Origin: Marinobacter gudaonensis
GTDB taxonomy: Bacteria > Pseudomonadota > Gammaproteobacteria > Pseudomonadales > Oleiphilaceae
Direction: 5' to 3'
NCBI RefSeq assembly: GCF_900115175.1
Contig: NZ_FOYV01000001.1
Span: 806,001 to 870,000, forward strand
DNA: 64,000 bases
Shown here one piece after another: positions 1-8,123 of this stretch (position 1 is its first letter; each line of letters starts with the position of its first letter). The notes below the pieces were generated by a model, which was not told the origin of the DNA, ran no database searches, and saw nothing but the letters and a program-made list of their open reading frames with translations. A program made the translations under genes and the position numbers.

Positions 1-150
1 GCCCTGGGCGACCGTCAGGTTCAGGTCCTTCAGTACGTGGAAATCCCCGTACCACTTGTGCATGCCTTCCACCCGGATGATGTCCGGCTTGTTGCCGACG
101 GAGGGTTGTGTATCAGAGGTTTGGGTTTGTTCTGTCATTGGGTTACCCAT
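1..150 (-). CDS. aapP: Amino-acid ABC transporter ATP-binding protein AapP, N-terminal part only
   Basis: Only the first ~50 codons lie inside the window; the gene continues past the left edge. The visible peptide contains the MHKWYGDFHVLKDLNL segment, typical of the A-loop and first strands of polar amino-acid import ATPases (GlnQ/AapP type). It would drive uptake through the AapQ/AapM channel in the inner membrane. The start overlaps the aapM stop (TGATG at 148-152), so translation is probably coupled; an in-frame ATG at 138 is an alternative start. The Walker motifs lie outside the window, so the family rests on the N-terminus and on position after aapM. Confidence 0.85.
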   Translation of the reverse strand, partial: MGNPMTEQTQTSDTQPSVGNKPDIIRVEGMHKWYGDFHVLKDLNLTVAQG

Positions 151-1238
151 CAGGTTTTGTGACCGGTGTCGAGTTTGCGTTCAAGGTTCTGGCTGTAGCG
201 GGAAATTCCGAAACAGAAAATCCAGAAGCAGAAAGCCACGAACACATAGCCTTCAATGGCAACGTTCTGCCAGGCCGGATCAGTCACCGTGGACTGCACG
301 GTACCGAGCACATCGAACAGGCCGATGATCAGGACCAGCGTGGTGTCCTTGAACAGTGATATAAAGGTATTCACGATGCCCGGGATCACCATTTTCAGTG
401 CCTGTGGCAGGATGACCAGGCCCATTTTGCGCCAGTATCCGAGCCCCAGTGCGTCTGCGGCCTCGTACTGCCCCCGCGGGATGGCCTGCAAACCGCCGCG
501 GATTACCTCGGCCATATAGGCCGACTGCCAGAGTGTGATGCCAATCAAAGCCCGGGCCAGTTTCTCGAAGTTGACCCCTTCAGGCAGGAACAGCGGTAAC
601 ATCACCGAAGCCATGAACAGTACCGTGATCAGCGGCACCGCCCGCCAGACCTCGATGAACACCACGCTCAGACCGCGGATAATCGGCATCTCGGATCGAC
701 GCCCGAGAGCGAGCAGTATTCCGATAGGCAGTGAGGCAAGGATACCGATGTACGCCAGGATCAGGGTCAGCATCAGGCCGCCCCATTTGGTACTCTCGAC
801 CACTTCCAGGCCGAAGGTCCCGCCCGGTATCAGGAAATATCCGATCACCGGCAGACCGGTCATCCCGAAGATGCCCAGCCATTTGCGCCCCGGGAACCGT
901 TCTATGAACTGCGGCACGAAGGCCAGGGCCAGCAGGATGAACATCACGTTCACCCGCCACTGCAGTTCGTCGGGGTAGAAGCCGTAAATGAAGAAATTCA
1001 GGCGTTGGCTGATAAACAGCCAGCAGGCCCCTGCCCCGGTACAGTCACTGGCATCCTGGCCAGTAAAGTTGGCCTCGAGGAACACCCAGTTCACCAGGGG
1101 GCCGATGCTGGTTACCAGCAGATAACCCACGGCAACGGTCAACAGGGTGTTGTACCAGGTAGAGAACAGATGCTCCCGCATCCACTTGACCGGACTGAGA
1201 GCCTTCTTGGGTGGTTTCATGGTTGACTCAGCCATCAT
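150..1238 (-). CDS. aapM: General L-amino-acid ABC transporter permease AapM
   Basis: Inner-membrane permease of the broad-specificity L-amino-acid importer, 362 aa. The protein has an N-terminal TM segment, a periplasmic insert, further TM helices and a C-terminal HisM-type permease domain. The EAA loop that contacts the ATPase is visible in the GQYEAADALGLGYWRKMGLVILPQAL region. Two ATGs stand next to each other at 1238 and 1235. They overlap the aapQ stop, and a good Shine-Dalgarno (AAGGAG) lies inside the end of aapQ. It pairs with AapQ as the usual heterodimer. Length and domain plan match the AapM family. Confidence 0.93.
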   Translation of the reverse strand: MMAESTMKPPKKALSPVKWMREHLFSTWYNTLLTVAVGYLLVTSIGPLVNWVFLEANFTGQDASDCTGAGACWLFISQRLNFFIYGFYPDELQWRVNVMFILLALAFVPQFIERFPGRKWLGIFGMTGLPVIGYFLIPGGTFGLEVVESTKWGGLMLTLILAYIGILASLPIGILLALGRRSEMPIIRGLSVVFIEVWRAVPLITVLFMASVMLPLFLPEGVNFEKLARALIGITLWQSAYMAEVIRGGLQAIPRGQYEAADALGLGYWRKMGLVILPQALKMVIPGIVNTFISLFKDTTLVLIIGLFDVLGTVQSTVTDPAWQNVAIEGYVFVAFCFWIFCFGISRYSQNLERKLDTGHKT

Positions 1239-2422
1239 CGCTCCTTAATCGCCACGGCCCGGTTGTAGATATTCATGAACAGGGAGATTGTCAGACTGAT
1301 GGTGAGGTACACCGCCATGGTAATGGCCACCACCTCCACCGCCTGGCCGGTCTGGTTCAGGGTGGTTCCCATGAACACGGCCACCAGATCCGGATAGCCG
1401 ATCGCCGTTGCCAGCGAGGAGTTCTTGGTCAGGTTCAGGTACTGACTGGTGAGCGGCGGAATGATCACCCGCATGGCCTGGGGGATAACCACCAGACGGA
1501 GAGTGAGACCGTTGGGCAGCCCCAGGGCCTTGGCCGCTTCGGTTTGCCCCTTGCTCACCGACAGGATGCCGGAGCGCACGATCTCGGCTATGAAACTGGC
1601 GGTATACAGGGACAACGCCAGCCACAACGCGGCCAACTCAGGGATGATGGTAATGCCACCGCCAAAGTTGAAGCCCCGAAGTTCCGGCATTTCCCACTGC
1701 AGCGGACTGCCCGCGGCAAAATAGGCCACCGCGGGCAATACCACCAGGATGGCGACCCCTACCTTGAAGGTTGGAAAGATCTCCCCGGTCGCCAGCTGCC
1801 GCTTTTTGGCCCAGATGCGGATGCCGACCACCGCGGCAATGGCCACCAGAAGAGCCAGCCAGACCACGCCGAAACCGTCCTGAGTGAGCGGCTCCGGCAC
1901 GTAGAGGCCCCGGTTGTTGAGGAACACCGTGCCGCCGACATCAATACTTTGTCTTGGCGAGGGCAGCGCACCCAAAACTGCGAAATACCAGAAGAAAATC
2001 TGGAGCAGAAGCGGAATGTTACGGATGACTTCGATGTAGACCAGTGACACCTTGGCCACCAGCCAGTTGCTCGACAGCCGGGCCACACCGATGATGAAAC
2101 CTAGAATGGTGGCGGCGACGATACCGAGAGCAGATACAAGGAGGGTATTGGTCAGACCCACCCAGAAGGTCCTGCCGTAGCTCATGGTGGCATCGTAGGG
2201 TATCAGGCTCATGATGATGCCGAATCCGGCGGTCTCATCGAGGAATCCGAAACCTGTACTGATACCCCTGCTCTCCATGTTGGCAAGGGTGTTATCGACC
2301 AGAGTCCAGCCGGCCCAGAAGACCAGGGCAATGGCAACAACCTGGAAAAACAGTGATCGTACGCGAGGATCGTACCAGGGCTTGGGCGCCGCTGGCTTTG
2401 TGGCGTTAGTTTGTTTTTTCAT
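1235..2422 (-). CDS. aapQ: General L-amino-acid ABC transporter permease AapQ
   Basis: Second permease of the importer, 395 aa from the ATG at 2422 (MKKQTNATKP). Reading could extend nine codons upstream, but that start has no supporting signal. A TM segment near residues 25-45 is followed by a long periplasmic section, and the C-terminal half is a HisM-like permease domain with the EAA motif (GQTEAAKALGLPNG). The large insert between the first helices and the core domain is normal for AapQ. The stop overlaps the aapM start (TGATG), so the two permeases are translationally coupled. Confidence 0.93.
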   Translation of the reverse strand: MKKQTNATKPAAPKPWYDPRVRSLFFQVVAIALVFWAGWTLVDNTLANMESRGISTGFGFLDETAGFGIIMSLIPYDATMSYGRTFWVGLTNTLLVSALGIVAATILGFIIGVARLSSNWLVAKVSLVYIEVIRNIPLLLQIFFWYFAVLGALPSPRQSIDVGGTVFLNNRGLYVPEPLTQDGFGVVWLALLVAIAAVVGIRIWAKKRQLATGEIFPTFKVGVAILVVLPAVAYFAAGSPLQWEMPELRGFNFGGGITIIPELAALWLALSLYTASFIAEIVRSGILSVSKGQTEAAKALGLPNGLTLRLVVIPQAMRVIIPPLTSQYLNLTKNSSLATAIGYPDLVAVFMGTTLNQTGQAVEVVAITMAVYLTISLTISLFMNIYNRAVAIKER

Positions 2423-2472
2423 GGAATGTCCCGAAAAGCGTCCCTGCAAATTACCTCATCAGAGAGTGCGTA

Positions 2473-2497
2473 GCGCGCCCCGTCGGACGGGGCGCGC
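2473..2497 (-). promoter_or_regulatory. Intercistronic hairpin between aapJ and aapQ
   Basis: A 12-bp perfect GC inverted repeat (2473-2484 with 2486-2497) lies between the aapJ stop and the aapQ start. No U-tract follows on the minus strand, so it is unlikely to be a full terminator. In binding-protein transporters, hairpins here often protect the upstream message or reduce read-through, giving more binding protein than permease. That role is inferred. Confidence 0.6.
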
Positions 2498-2514
2498 CTG
2501 CGTGCTTTCAGGTC

Positions 2515-3540
2515 TTAGCGAACCGGCGGCGCATACATGATGCCGCCTTCGGTCCAGAGGGCATTGATGCCGCGGTCCAGGCCGAGCGGGGTGTCCGGAC
2601 CCACGTTGCGGTCATACATTTCGCCGTAGTTGCCCACCTGCTTCACGATCTTGTGGCCATAATCCGCCGGCAGACCAAGCTTGGCGCCCATGTCACCATC
2701 CGTGCCGAGCAGGCGCTGGATGTTCGGGTTATCGGATTTCAGCATGTCATCGACGTTGGCACTGGTCACGCCCAGCTCCTCGGCGTTAATCTGGGTGAAC
2801 AGAACCCATTTGACGATGTTGAACCACTGGTCATCGCCCTGGCGCACCACCGGACCCAGCGGCTCCTTGGAAATGGTGTTGGGCAGAATGACGGCGGCGC
2901 TCGGATCCTGCAGCTTGGAGCGCAGGGCTGCCAGCTGTGAACGGTCAGACGTCAGCACGTCGCAACGACCGGCAGAGAAACCCTGAACGGTTTGCTCGGA
3001 CGTATCGAAGACGATCGGCTTGAACTCCATGCCTTTGGCACGGAAGTAGTCAGACAGGTTGAGCTCGGTGGTGGTACCCGCCTGGATACACACGGATGCG
3101 CCATCCAGCTGGGTGGCATCGGTTACCCCAAGGTTCTTCTTGATCAGGAAGCCCTGGCCATCGTAATAGTTTACGCCGGCAAAGTTCAGGCCCAGGGACG
3201 CATCACGGGTCAGAGTCCAGGTGGTATTACGGGAGAGCATGTCGATCTCGCCGGACTGCAATGCGGTAAAGCGCTCCTTGGCAGTCAAAGGCGTAAATTC
3301 AACGGCAGAGGCGTCGCCAAAAATTGCGGCTGCGACGGCCCGGCAAGTGTCTACATCGATCCCGGTCCAATTGCCTTTATCATCTGGCTGTGAGAAACCC
3401 GGCAGGCCAGTGGTAACACCACACTGCAGGTGACCTTTCGATTTCACATTCTCGAGCGTGGTAGCGGCCATTGAGCTGGTTGCACCCAGTGCGCCTACAG
3501 CCAGAGCAATCCCCAGGGCAATCGATTTCGTCTTTCTCAT
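2515..3540 (-). CDS. aapJ: General L-amino-acid-binding periplasmic protein AapJ
   Basis: Solute-binding protein that delivers L-amino acids to AapQM, 341 aa from the ATG at 3540. A Sec signal peptide (MRKTKSIALGIALAVGALGA) ends near residue 25 after SSMA. The mature part shows the family-3 binding-protein fold (GNWTGIDVDTCRAVAAAIFG near residues 56-75). The ATG at 3540 is preferred because GGAG sits 8 nt upstream; the ATG at 3546 is only 2 nt from it. The gene heads the aapJQMP operon. Its upstream region carries a sigma-54 promoter and an NtrC-like site, which suggests nitrogen control. Confidence 0.93.
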   Translation of the reverse strand: MRKTKSIALGIALAVGALGATSSMAATTLENVKSKGHLQCGVTTGLPGFSQPDDKGNWTGIDVDTCRAVAAAIFGDASAVEFTPLTAKERFTALQSGEIDMLSRNTTWTLTRDASLGLNFAGVNYYDGQGFLIKKNLGVTDATQLDGASVCIQAGTTTELNLSDYFRAKGMEFKPIVFDTSEQTVQGFSAGRCDVLTSDRSQLAALRSKLQDPSAAVILPNTISKEPLGPVVRQGDDQWFNIVKWVLFTQINAEELGVTSANVDDMLKSDNPNIQRLLGTDGDMGAKLGLPADYGHKIVKQVGNYGEMYDRNVGPDTPLGLDRGINALWTEGGIMYAPPVR

Positions 3541-3585
3541 TGTCATTTCTCCGAACATCTGTTGGTTTTTGCAACATGCTGGCTC

Positions 3586-3601
3586 AGCAATTTGCGAGCC
3601 A
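3586..3601 (-). promoter_or_regulatory. Candidate sigma-54 (-24/-12) promoter of aapJ
   Basis: On the minus strand the sequence TGGCTCGCAAATTGCT has the exact GG-N10-GC spacing of -24/-12 promoters and differs from TGGCACG-N4-TTGCW at one position. Transcription would start near 3575, about 35 nt before the aapJ ATG. A fitting enhancer site lies about 90 bp further upstream. Confidence 0.7.
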
Positions 3602-3686
3602 CCAATCACAACCAATTGATTTATATTGTTTTTATCCAGCACTGAGTTCGTCCAGAAAGTTCTGGCGCCCGGTGAGTCGATAATTT

Positions 3687-3701
3687 GCACTCAGACAGTG
3701 C
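3687..3701. promoter_or_regulatory. Candidate NtrC enhancer site
   Basis: On the minus strand GCACTGTCTGAGTGC matches the NtrC dyad GCACY-N5-RGTGC in full. It lies ~110 bp upstream of the predicted aapJ transcription start, a normal distance for an NtrC enhancer. I found no convincing second full site. Confidence 0.55.
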
Positions 3702-3800
3702 CAGCCTGCGCCCGGACGCTCCCAAACGAAGCGACCTCGGGGCCAGTGCCCTATAAAGGTAGATCAAAGTTCGGAAAAACAACCAGTTTTTTTCGGGATT

Positions 3801-6167
3801 TTATTCCGGAATGACCCTAGAAGCGGGCTCCACGTAGGTTTCAACACGCTTGAGCCAACCCGGTAGCCAACGTTCTCTCTCGATGGGCGCCTCGGCATTG
3901 TCTGCCCTGCGGGTAAGCACACGGGCCGCCGCCTCCCGGAACTGATCCAGCGCGGTATCGGCCGGATGGCCAGACATGGCCAGCAACACCTGCAAAAGGC
4001 CCCAGCCCTCGCCGTTGTAGCGCTCGGACTCGGCCAACCCCTCCCCCTTGAAATTGACATAGTCGATCAGAGCATAGACACCGCCGGGCGTCTCGCTGAG
4101 AGCAGCCACGCGCGCCGTCACCACGTCCGTTTTCGACTCCGGGGCAGCGCCAATAACCCGGCTCAGGGACTCCCTGGCCCGGTGATAGATAAATTCCGTC
4201 TGGACGGCCCGGGTCTTCATCAGAAATGCACGAAGATCCTCAACGCTCGCGGAATCCGATACCTGCAGAAAAGCGTCACGGTCGGCCCAGGGCGCATCAA
4301 ACGGGCGCAGTTCAGCCAGCGACTCCGGCAGTTCGACGTTGCGCCGACGCATGAAATCTACCAGGGCGGGGAAGCTCTCCACAAACCGGCCTTCGACTCC
4401 GGCCGGGTACCAGATGAAATGCCCGATACCCAGGGAAGGAAAGGCCTCCCCGGCGTTCCAGTGAACCAGGCACCGGGTTTGCCCGGCGCATTCGTTCCGG
4501 AAAATCTGCTCACCAATCCAATCGAGCTGTTCCGGCGAAAGTACCAGCTCGACTTCAGAAGACACAGCGTCGCTCCCTGCCATAGGTGTGATCCGCAGCA
4601 GCTTGCCGTCGGAACTGTCCGTCAACAGATAAAGTGCGCCATCGGGCCCGGTGGCCACATCCCGAATGCGCGCATCCAGCTTTCCAAAAAGAATGCCGGC
4701 GTCGTTCGCCCGCAAGCCGTTCAGCGTCACCCGATGAACATTCCTGGCCGCGAGGGCGCCTACCAGCAGGTCGCCCTGCCACTCGGGAAACAGGTGGCCC
4801 CGATAGCGTGTCATGCCCGAGGGCGCAATCGATGGAGTCCACTGCAGGAGCGGCTGCTTCATGCCTTCCCGCGCCGTGTACGGCGTGATCATCGCCCCGG
4901 TGTAGTCGATACCATAGGTAATGACGGGCCATCCATAGTTCTGGCCCGGTTCGATCACATTGATTTCATCCCCGCCCCGAGGGCCATGCTCGTGAGCTAG
5001 CAACAGGTCTTCCCGGGCATCGTAAACCAGACCCTGAACATTCCTGTGACCGAAACTGTATATTTCCGGAAGGGCATCGTCGCGACCGACAAACGGATTA
5101 TCCGCCGGTACCGAGCCGTCCGGATTCAGCCGGATGATCTTACCCAGATGACTCGACAGTTTCTGGGCCTGTTCCCGGTAATCAAAACCATCACCTAGCG
5201 TGACGATAAGGGTGTCGTCCGGCAGCCATACCATCCGGCCACCGTAATGGGCACTGCCTTCCTTGGCGGGCCTGGCGCGAAAGATCTCAACCACCTCGGT
5301 AAGCTGGTCACGCTGCAACTGTGCGCTGGCAACGCACAGATGATAGGCCGCTTCGGTGCCGCAGGCATAGGCCAGGAAAATCCGATGATCATTGGCAAAA
5401 TCCGGCGAAAGCACCACGTCAAACAAGCCTGCCTGGGCACTGTTGAACACCGGCGGCACACCCTTGATTGGCGCATTCACCAGTTGACCTTCCGGCGTGA
5501 TCTGGCGTAGCCGCCCTGCTCTCTCGGTCACCAGGGCACCGCCATCCGGGAGAAAGGCAACGGACCAGGGGTGTTCCAGACCGGAGGCCACAGTTTCCAC
5601 CTGGTAGTCATCAACGGCACTCTGAGCACGGACAGTTTCCGTAAACCCCAAGCTACCCAGCAACAGCACACCGGCAACAACCGGAGTCACGGTGCCTGTC
5701 CGGTTGGCACGATTGGTTGCGGCCAGCCTGGCGAACAGCCACCCTGCCCACGCAGCCGTGAGCAACATGACCAACAAACCAGTAACGGAGCGTGTTGCGG
5801 CAATCAGAGTCGGCATCGGCAGCAGCGCATTGGTGATTGCGAAAGCGGCCCACAGACCGGCCGCCCCGGCGACGCCGTGCCCCGGCTTGAGCATCCACCC
5901 GGGAAGCCGGGTGAGTACAAGTGCGGCAATGGCCTGGAACAACAGGAAGCTGGTGCCAAACAGGGCCGCATACAGCGGAGCAAAATGCAGCAGGTCATGC
6001 AACGTGGCGGTCCAGCGCGCCTCGAGACTGATGGCTACCCCAAGATTCTGCAATGCCAGCAGGTTGAACTGCGTCTGGACCACTGTTCCGACCAGTGTGC
6101 CGGCCACCAATGCGACCAGGAATGCGATGATGACCGTCCTTATCCGCAAGCCCATTTTCTTCACCAC
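3801..6167 (-). CDS. Membrane-anchored PQQ-dependent sugar-dehydrogenase-like fusion protein
   Basis: Large protein (~788 aa) with three parts. Residues ~1-180 carry about four TM helices. Residues ~190-535 form a beta-propeller of the soluble aldose-sugar dehydrogenase family (YliI/GSDH type), with GLEHPWSVAFLPDG, an SAHYGGRM segment, FGHRNVQGL and HEHGPRGGDEINV. Such enzymes use PQQ to oxidise aldose sugars in the periplasm. Residues ~540-788 form a domain I cannot name, containing LGIGHFIWYP and a long helical tail. Usual family members are ~350-400 aa and secreted, so both flanking parts are additions. A strong AAGGAGG at ~6182-6176 sits inside longer readings; GTG 6167 or 6170 fits it best, with ATG 6155 and a longer form from 6203 as alternatives. 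The gene appears monocistronic. Confidence 0.8.
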   Translation of the reverse strand: MVKKMGLRIRTVIIAFLVALVAGTLVGTVVQTQFNLLALQNLGVAISLEARWTATLHDLLHFAPLYAALFGTSFLLFQAIAALVLTRLPGWMLKPGHGVAGAAGLWAAFAITNALLPMPTLIAATRSVTGLLVMLLTAAWAGWLFARLAATNRANRTGTVTPVVAGVLLLGSLGFTETVRAQSAVDDYQVETVASGLEHPWSVAFLPDGGALVTERAGRLRQITPEGQLVNAPIKGVPPVFNSAQAGLFDVVLSPDFANDHRIFLAYACGTEAAYHLCVASAQLQRDQLTEVVEIFRARPAKEGSAHYGGRMVWLPDDTLIVTLGDGFDYREQAQKLSSHLGKIIRLNPDGSVPADNPFVGRDDALPEIYSFGHRNVQGLVYDAREDLLLAHEHGPRGGDEINVIEPGQNYGWPVITYGIDYTGAMITPYTAREGMKQPLLQWTPSIAPSGMTRYRGHLFPEWQGDLLVGALAARNVHRVTLNGLRANDAGILFGKLDARIRDVATGPDGALYLLTDSSDGKLLRITPMAGSDAVSSEVELVLSPEQLDWIGEQIFRNECAGQTRCLVHWNAGEAFPSLGIGHFIWYPAGVEGRFVESFPALVDFMRRRNVELPESLAELRPFDAPWADRDAFLQVSDSASVEDLRAFLMKTRAVQTEFIYHRARESLSRVIGAAPESKTDVVTARVAALSETPGGVYALIDYVNFKGEGLAESERYNGEGWGLLQVLLAMSGHPADTALDQFREAAARVLTRRADNAEAPIERERWLPGWLKRVETYVEPASRVIPE

Positions 6168-6262
6168 CACCAACACCTCCTTTTCGTCTTTCCGCCGGTA
6201 CACGCTGTGTCGCCATCAGTGCAGGTTGACCGCCCCAAGGCCCGCGCCATCCATACAAGCAT

Positions 6263-6293
6263 AAAAAAACCGGAGCATCACGCTCCGGTTTTT
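6263..6293 (-). terminator. Rho-independent terminator after fpr (bidirectional)
   Basis: A 7-bp CCGGAGC/GCTCCGG stem (6270-6276 with 6282-6288) is flanked by A7 on one side and T5 on the other. On the minus strand it ends the fpr transcript ~30 nt after the stop codon. Confidence 0.85.
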
Positions 6294-6324
6294 GATTACG
6301 GCTTATGCCTCGCGAGAAACCCGC

Positions 6325-7095
6325 TTACTGTTCCACAAAAGCCCGCTCAATCACATAGTGCCCCATCTTGCCACCACGGGCCTCTTCAAAGCCCATGTCG
6401 TTCAGGATGGCGCAGGTGTCCTTGAGCATGCTCGGGCTGCCGCAGATCATGAAGCGGTCGTTCTCTGGATCAAATTCCGGCAGACCCAGATCCCGGGTGA
6501 TCTTGCCGGTCTCCATTGCATCGGTCAGTCGGCCCTGGTTACGGAATTCTTCGCGGGTAACGGTCGGGTAGTACACCAGCTTGCCCTTGACCATGTCGCC
6601 AAAGTACTCATTTTCCGGCAGCTCTTCGATCTCCTTCTGGTATGCCAGCTCGGATACGTACCGAACGCCATGGGTCAGGATCACTTTGTCGAAGGCCTCG
6701 TACACCTCCGGATCCTTGATAATGCTCATGAAGGGCGCAAGGCCGGTGCCTGTGCTGATCAACCAGAGATTCTTGCCCGGCAGAAGGTTATCGAGAATCA
6801 GGGTGCCGGTCGGCTTGCGGCTCACCAGGATTTCATCGCCCACCTGGATTTTTTGCAGACGTGACGTCAGCGGGCCGTCCTGTACCTTGATCGAGAAGAA
6901 CTCCAGTTCCTCTTCGTAGTTGGCGCTGGCGATACTATAGGCGCGCATCAGCGGCTTGCCGTCGGTTTCCAGGCCAATCATGACAAAATGGCCGTTCTTG
7001 AAACGAAACCCGGGGTCCCGGCTCGTGGTAAAGCTGAACAGGGTATCGTTCCAGTGATGGACGCTGGTCACTTTCTCTTTGATCAGGTTGCTCAT
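6325..7095 (-). CDS. fpr: Ferredoxin/flavodoxin-NADP+ reductase Fpr
   Basis: FAD enzyme moving electrons between NADPH and ferredoxin or flavodoxin, 256 aa, cytosolic. The RAYSIAS FAD-binding motif is at ~51-57 and the nucleotide-binding TGTGLAPFMS at ~115-124. The C-terminus (YVIERAFVEQ) is that of the bacterial subclass shared with Pseudomonas and Azotobacter FprA. It is transcribed away from a LysR-type gene, the arrangement of fprA/finR in Pseudomonas, where the regulator induces fpr under oxidative stress. A terminator follows. Confidence 0.95.
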   Translation of the reverse strand: MSNLIKEKVTSVHHWNDTLFSFTTSRDPGFRFKNGHFVMIGLETDGKPLMRAYSIASANYEEELEFFSIKVQDGPLTSRLQKIQVGDEILVSRKPTGTLILDNLLPGKNLWLISTGTGLAPFMSIIKDPEVYEAFDKVILTHGVRYVSELAYQKEIEELPENEYFGDMVKGKLVYYPTVTREEFRNQGRLTDAMETGKITRDLGLPEFDPENDRFMICGSPSMLKDTCAILNDMGFEEARGGKMGHYVIERAFVEQ

Positions 7096-7186
7096 GTAAA
7101 CCTCTTGCCTGTTCGTTGCGCTCTTACGGCGACAGTTTCAATTTCAGATTGCGTCTAGTGTAACCCGGCATTAACCTATCGGGAAA

Positions 7187-7201
7187 ATGGGATATTCTCA
7201 T
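7187..7201. promoter_or_regulatory. Candidate LysR-type operator between fpr and finR-like gene
   Basis: ATGGGATATTCTCAT is a 15-bp imperfect palindrome (6 of 7 pairs) that contains the LysR-family T-N11-A signature. It lies in the 143-bp divergent promoter region, ~90 bp upstream of the fpr start, close to where an activator would stand. Confidence 0.45.
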
Positions 7202-7238
7202 AACCTTATTCGAGTGAGCCGATATAGAGCGAATTGTT

Positions 7239-8123
7239 ATGAAATACAGTTTCCGACAGCTGGAGGTGTTTCTCGCAGCGGCCCATTTCCAGAACATCAC
7301 CCGGGCCGCGGATTCCCTTGCCATGTCGCAGTCAGCGGCCAGCAGCGCCCTGAAAGAGCTTGAAAGCCAGTTCGACATCCAGCTGTTCGATCGGGTGGGC
7401 AAACGCCTCCAGCTCAATGAACTGGGCCGCCTGTACCGGCCGAAAGTGGAAGCGGTGCTCGCCCAGGCCAACGAACTGGAGCAGGCCCTCAGTAAACACA
7501 CCGAAGTGGGTGCCCTGAAGGTGGGCGCCACCCTGACTATCGGAAACTATCTGGCCGTGGGTGTCATGGCCCAATACATGAATACCCCTACCCATCCACG
7601 GGTGTCGCTGGAAGTGGCGAACACCAGCACCATCGCCCGGCGGGTCAAGGATTTCGAGCTGGACATCGGGTTGATCGAAGGGGAGCTGCAATCGCCCGAG
7701 CTGGAGGTGATACCCTGGCGAGGTGATGAGCTGGTGGTTTTCTGCTCTCCCACTCACCCCCTGGCTGCAAAGGGTTCACTGACCGATGAGGATCTGGTGG
7801 AGGCCACCTGGATCATGCGGGAACCGGGGTCCGGTACCCGTCAGAGCTTTGAGCGGGGCATGCACGGCCTGCTCCCGGATCTGAACGTACTGCTTGAGCT
7901 GGAACACACGGAAGCCATCAAGCGCGCTGTTGAAGCCGATCTGGGTATCGGCTGCCTGTCCGAAGTAGTGCTGGCCGATGCGTTCCGACGTGGCAGCCTG
8001 GTACCGCTGTCGGTACCCGAGCACCGCCGTTTCGACCGCCAGTTCTACTTCATTCTGCACAAACAGAAATACCGGAGCGCCGGGATTGACGCCTGGATCG
8101 ACCTCTGCCGGAACCTAGGCTAA
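7239..8123 (+). CDS. LysR-family regulator, FinR-like
   Basis: Transcriptional regulator of 294 aa. The N-terminal winged helix-turn-helix covers ~1-60 (FRQLEVFLAAAHFQNITRAA, then SQSAASSALKELE). It is followed by the linker helix and a periplasmic-binding-like effector domain (~90-290, SGTRQSFERG). Position divergent to fpr suggests it is the counterpart of Pseudomonas FinR, which activates fpr under oxidative stress. The paralogue CysB-like and ModE-like families fit less well. The last 9 bases overlap the convergent miaE gene. Family is certain; the FinR assignment rests on context. Confidence 0.85.
   Translation: MKYSFRQLEVFLAAAHFQNITRAADSLAMSQSAASSALKELESQFDIQLFDRVGKRLQLNELGRLYRPKVEAVLAQANELEQALSKHTEVGALKVGATLTIGNYLAVGVMAQYMNTPTHPRVSLEVANTSTIARRVKDFELDIGLIEGELQSPELEVIPWRGDELVVFCSPTHPLAAKGSLTDEDLVEATWIMREPGSGTRQSFERGMHGLLPDLNVLLELEHTEAIKRAVEADLGIGCLSEVVLADAFRRGSLVPLSVPEHRRFDRQFYFILHKQKYRSAGIDAWIDLCRNLG

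Noticed and set aside
3771..3800. AT-rich inverted repeat after the dehydrogenase fusion gene as a terminator
   Set aside because: The stem has a bulge and is mainly A/T, so pairing is weak; not strong enough to list.
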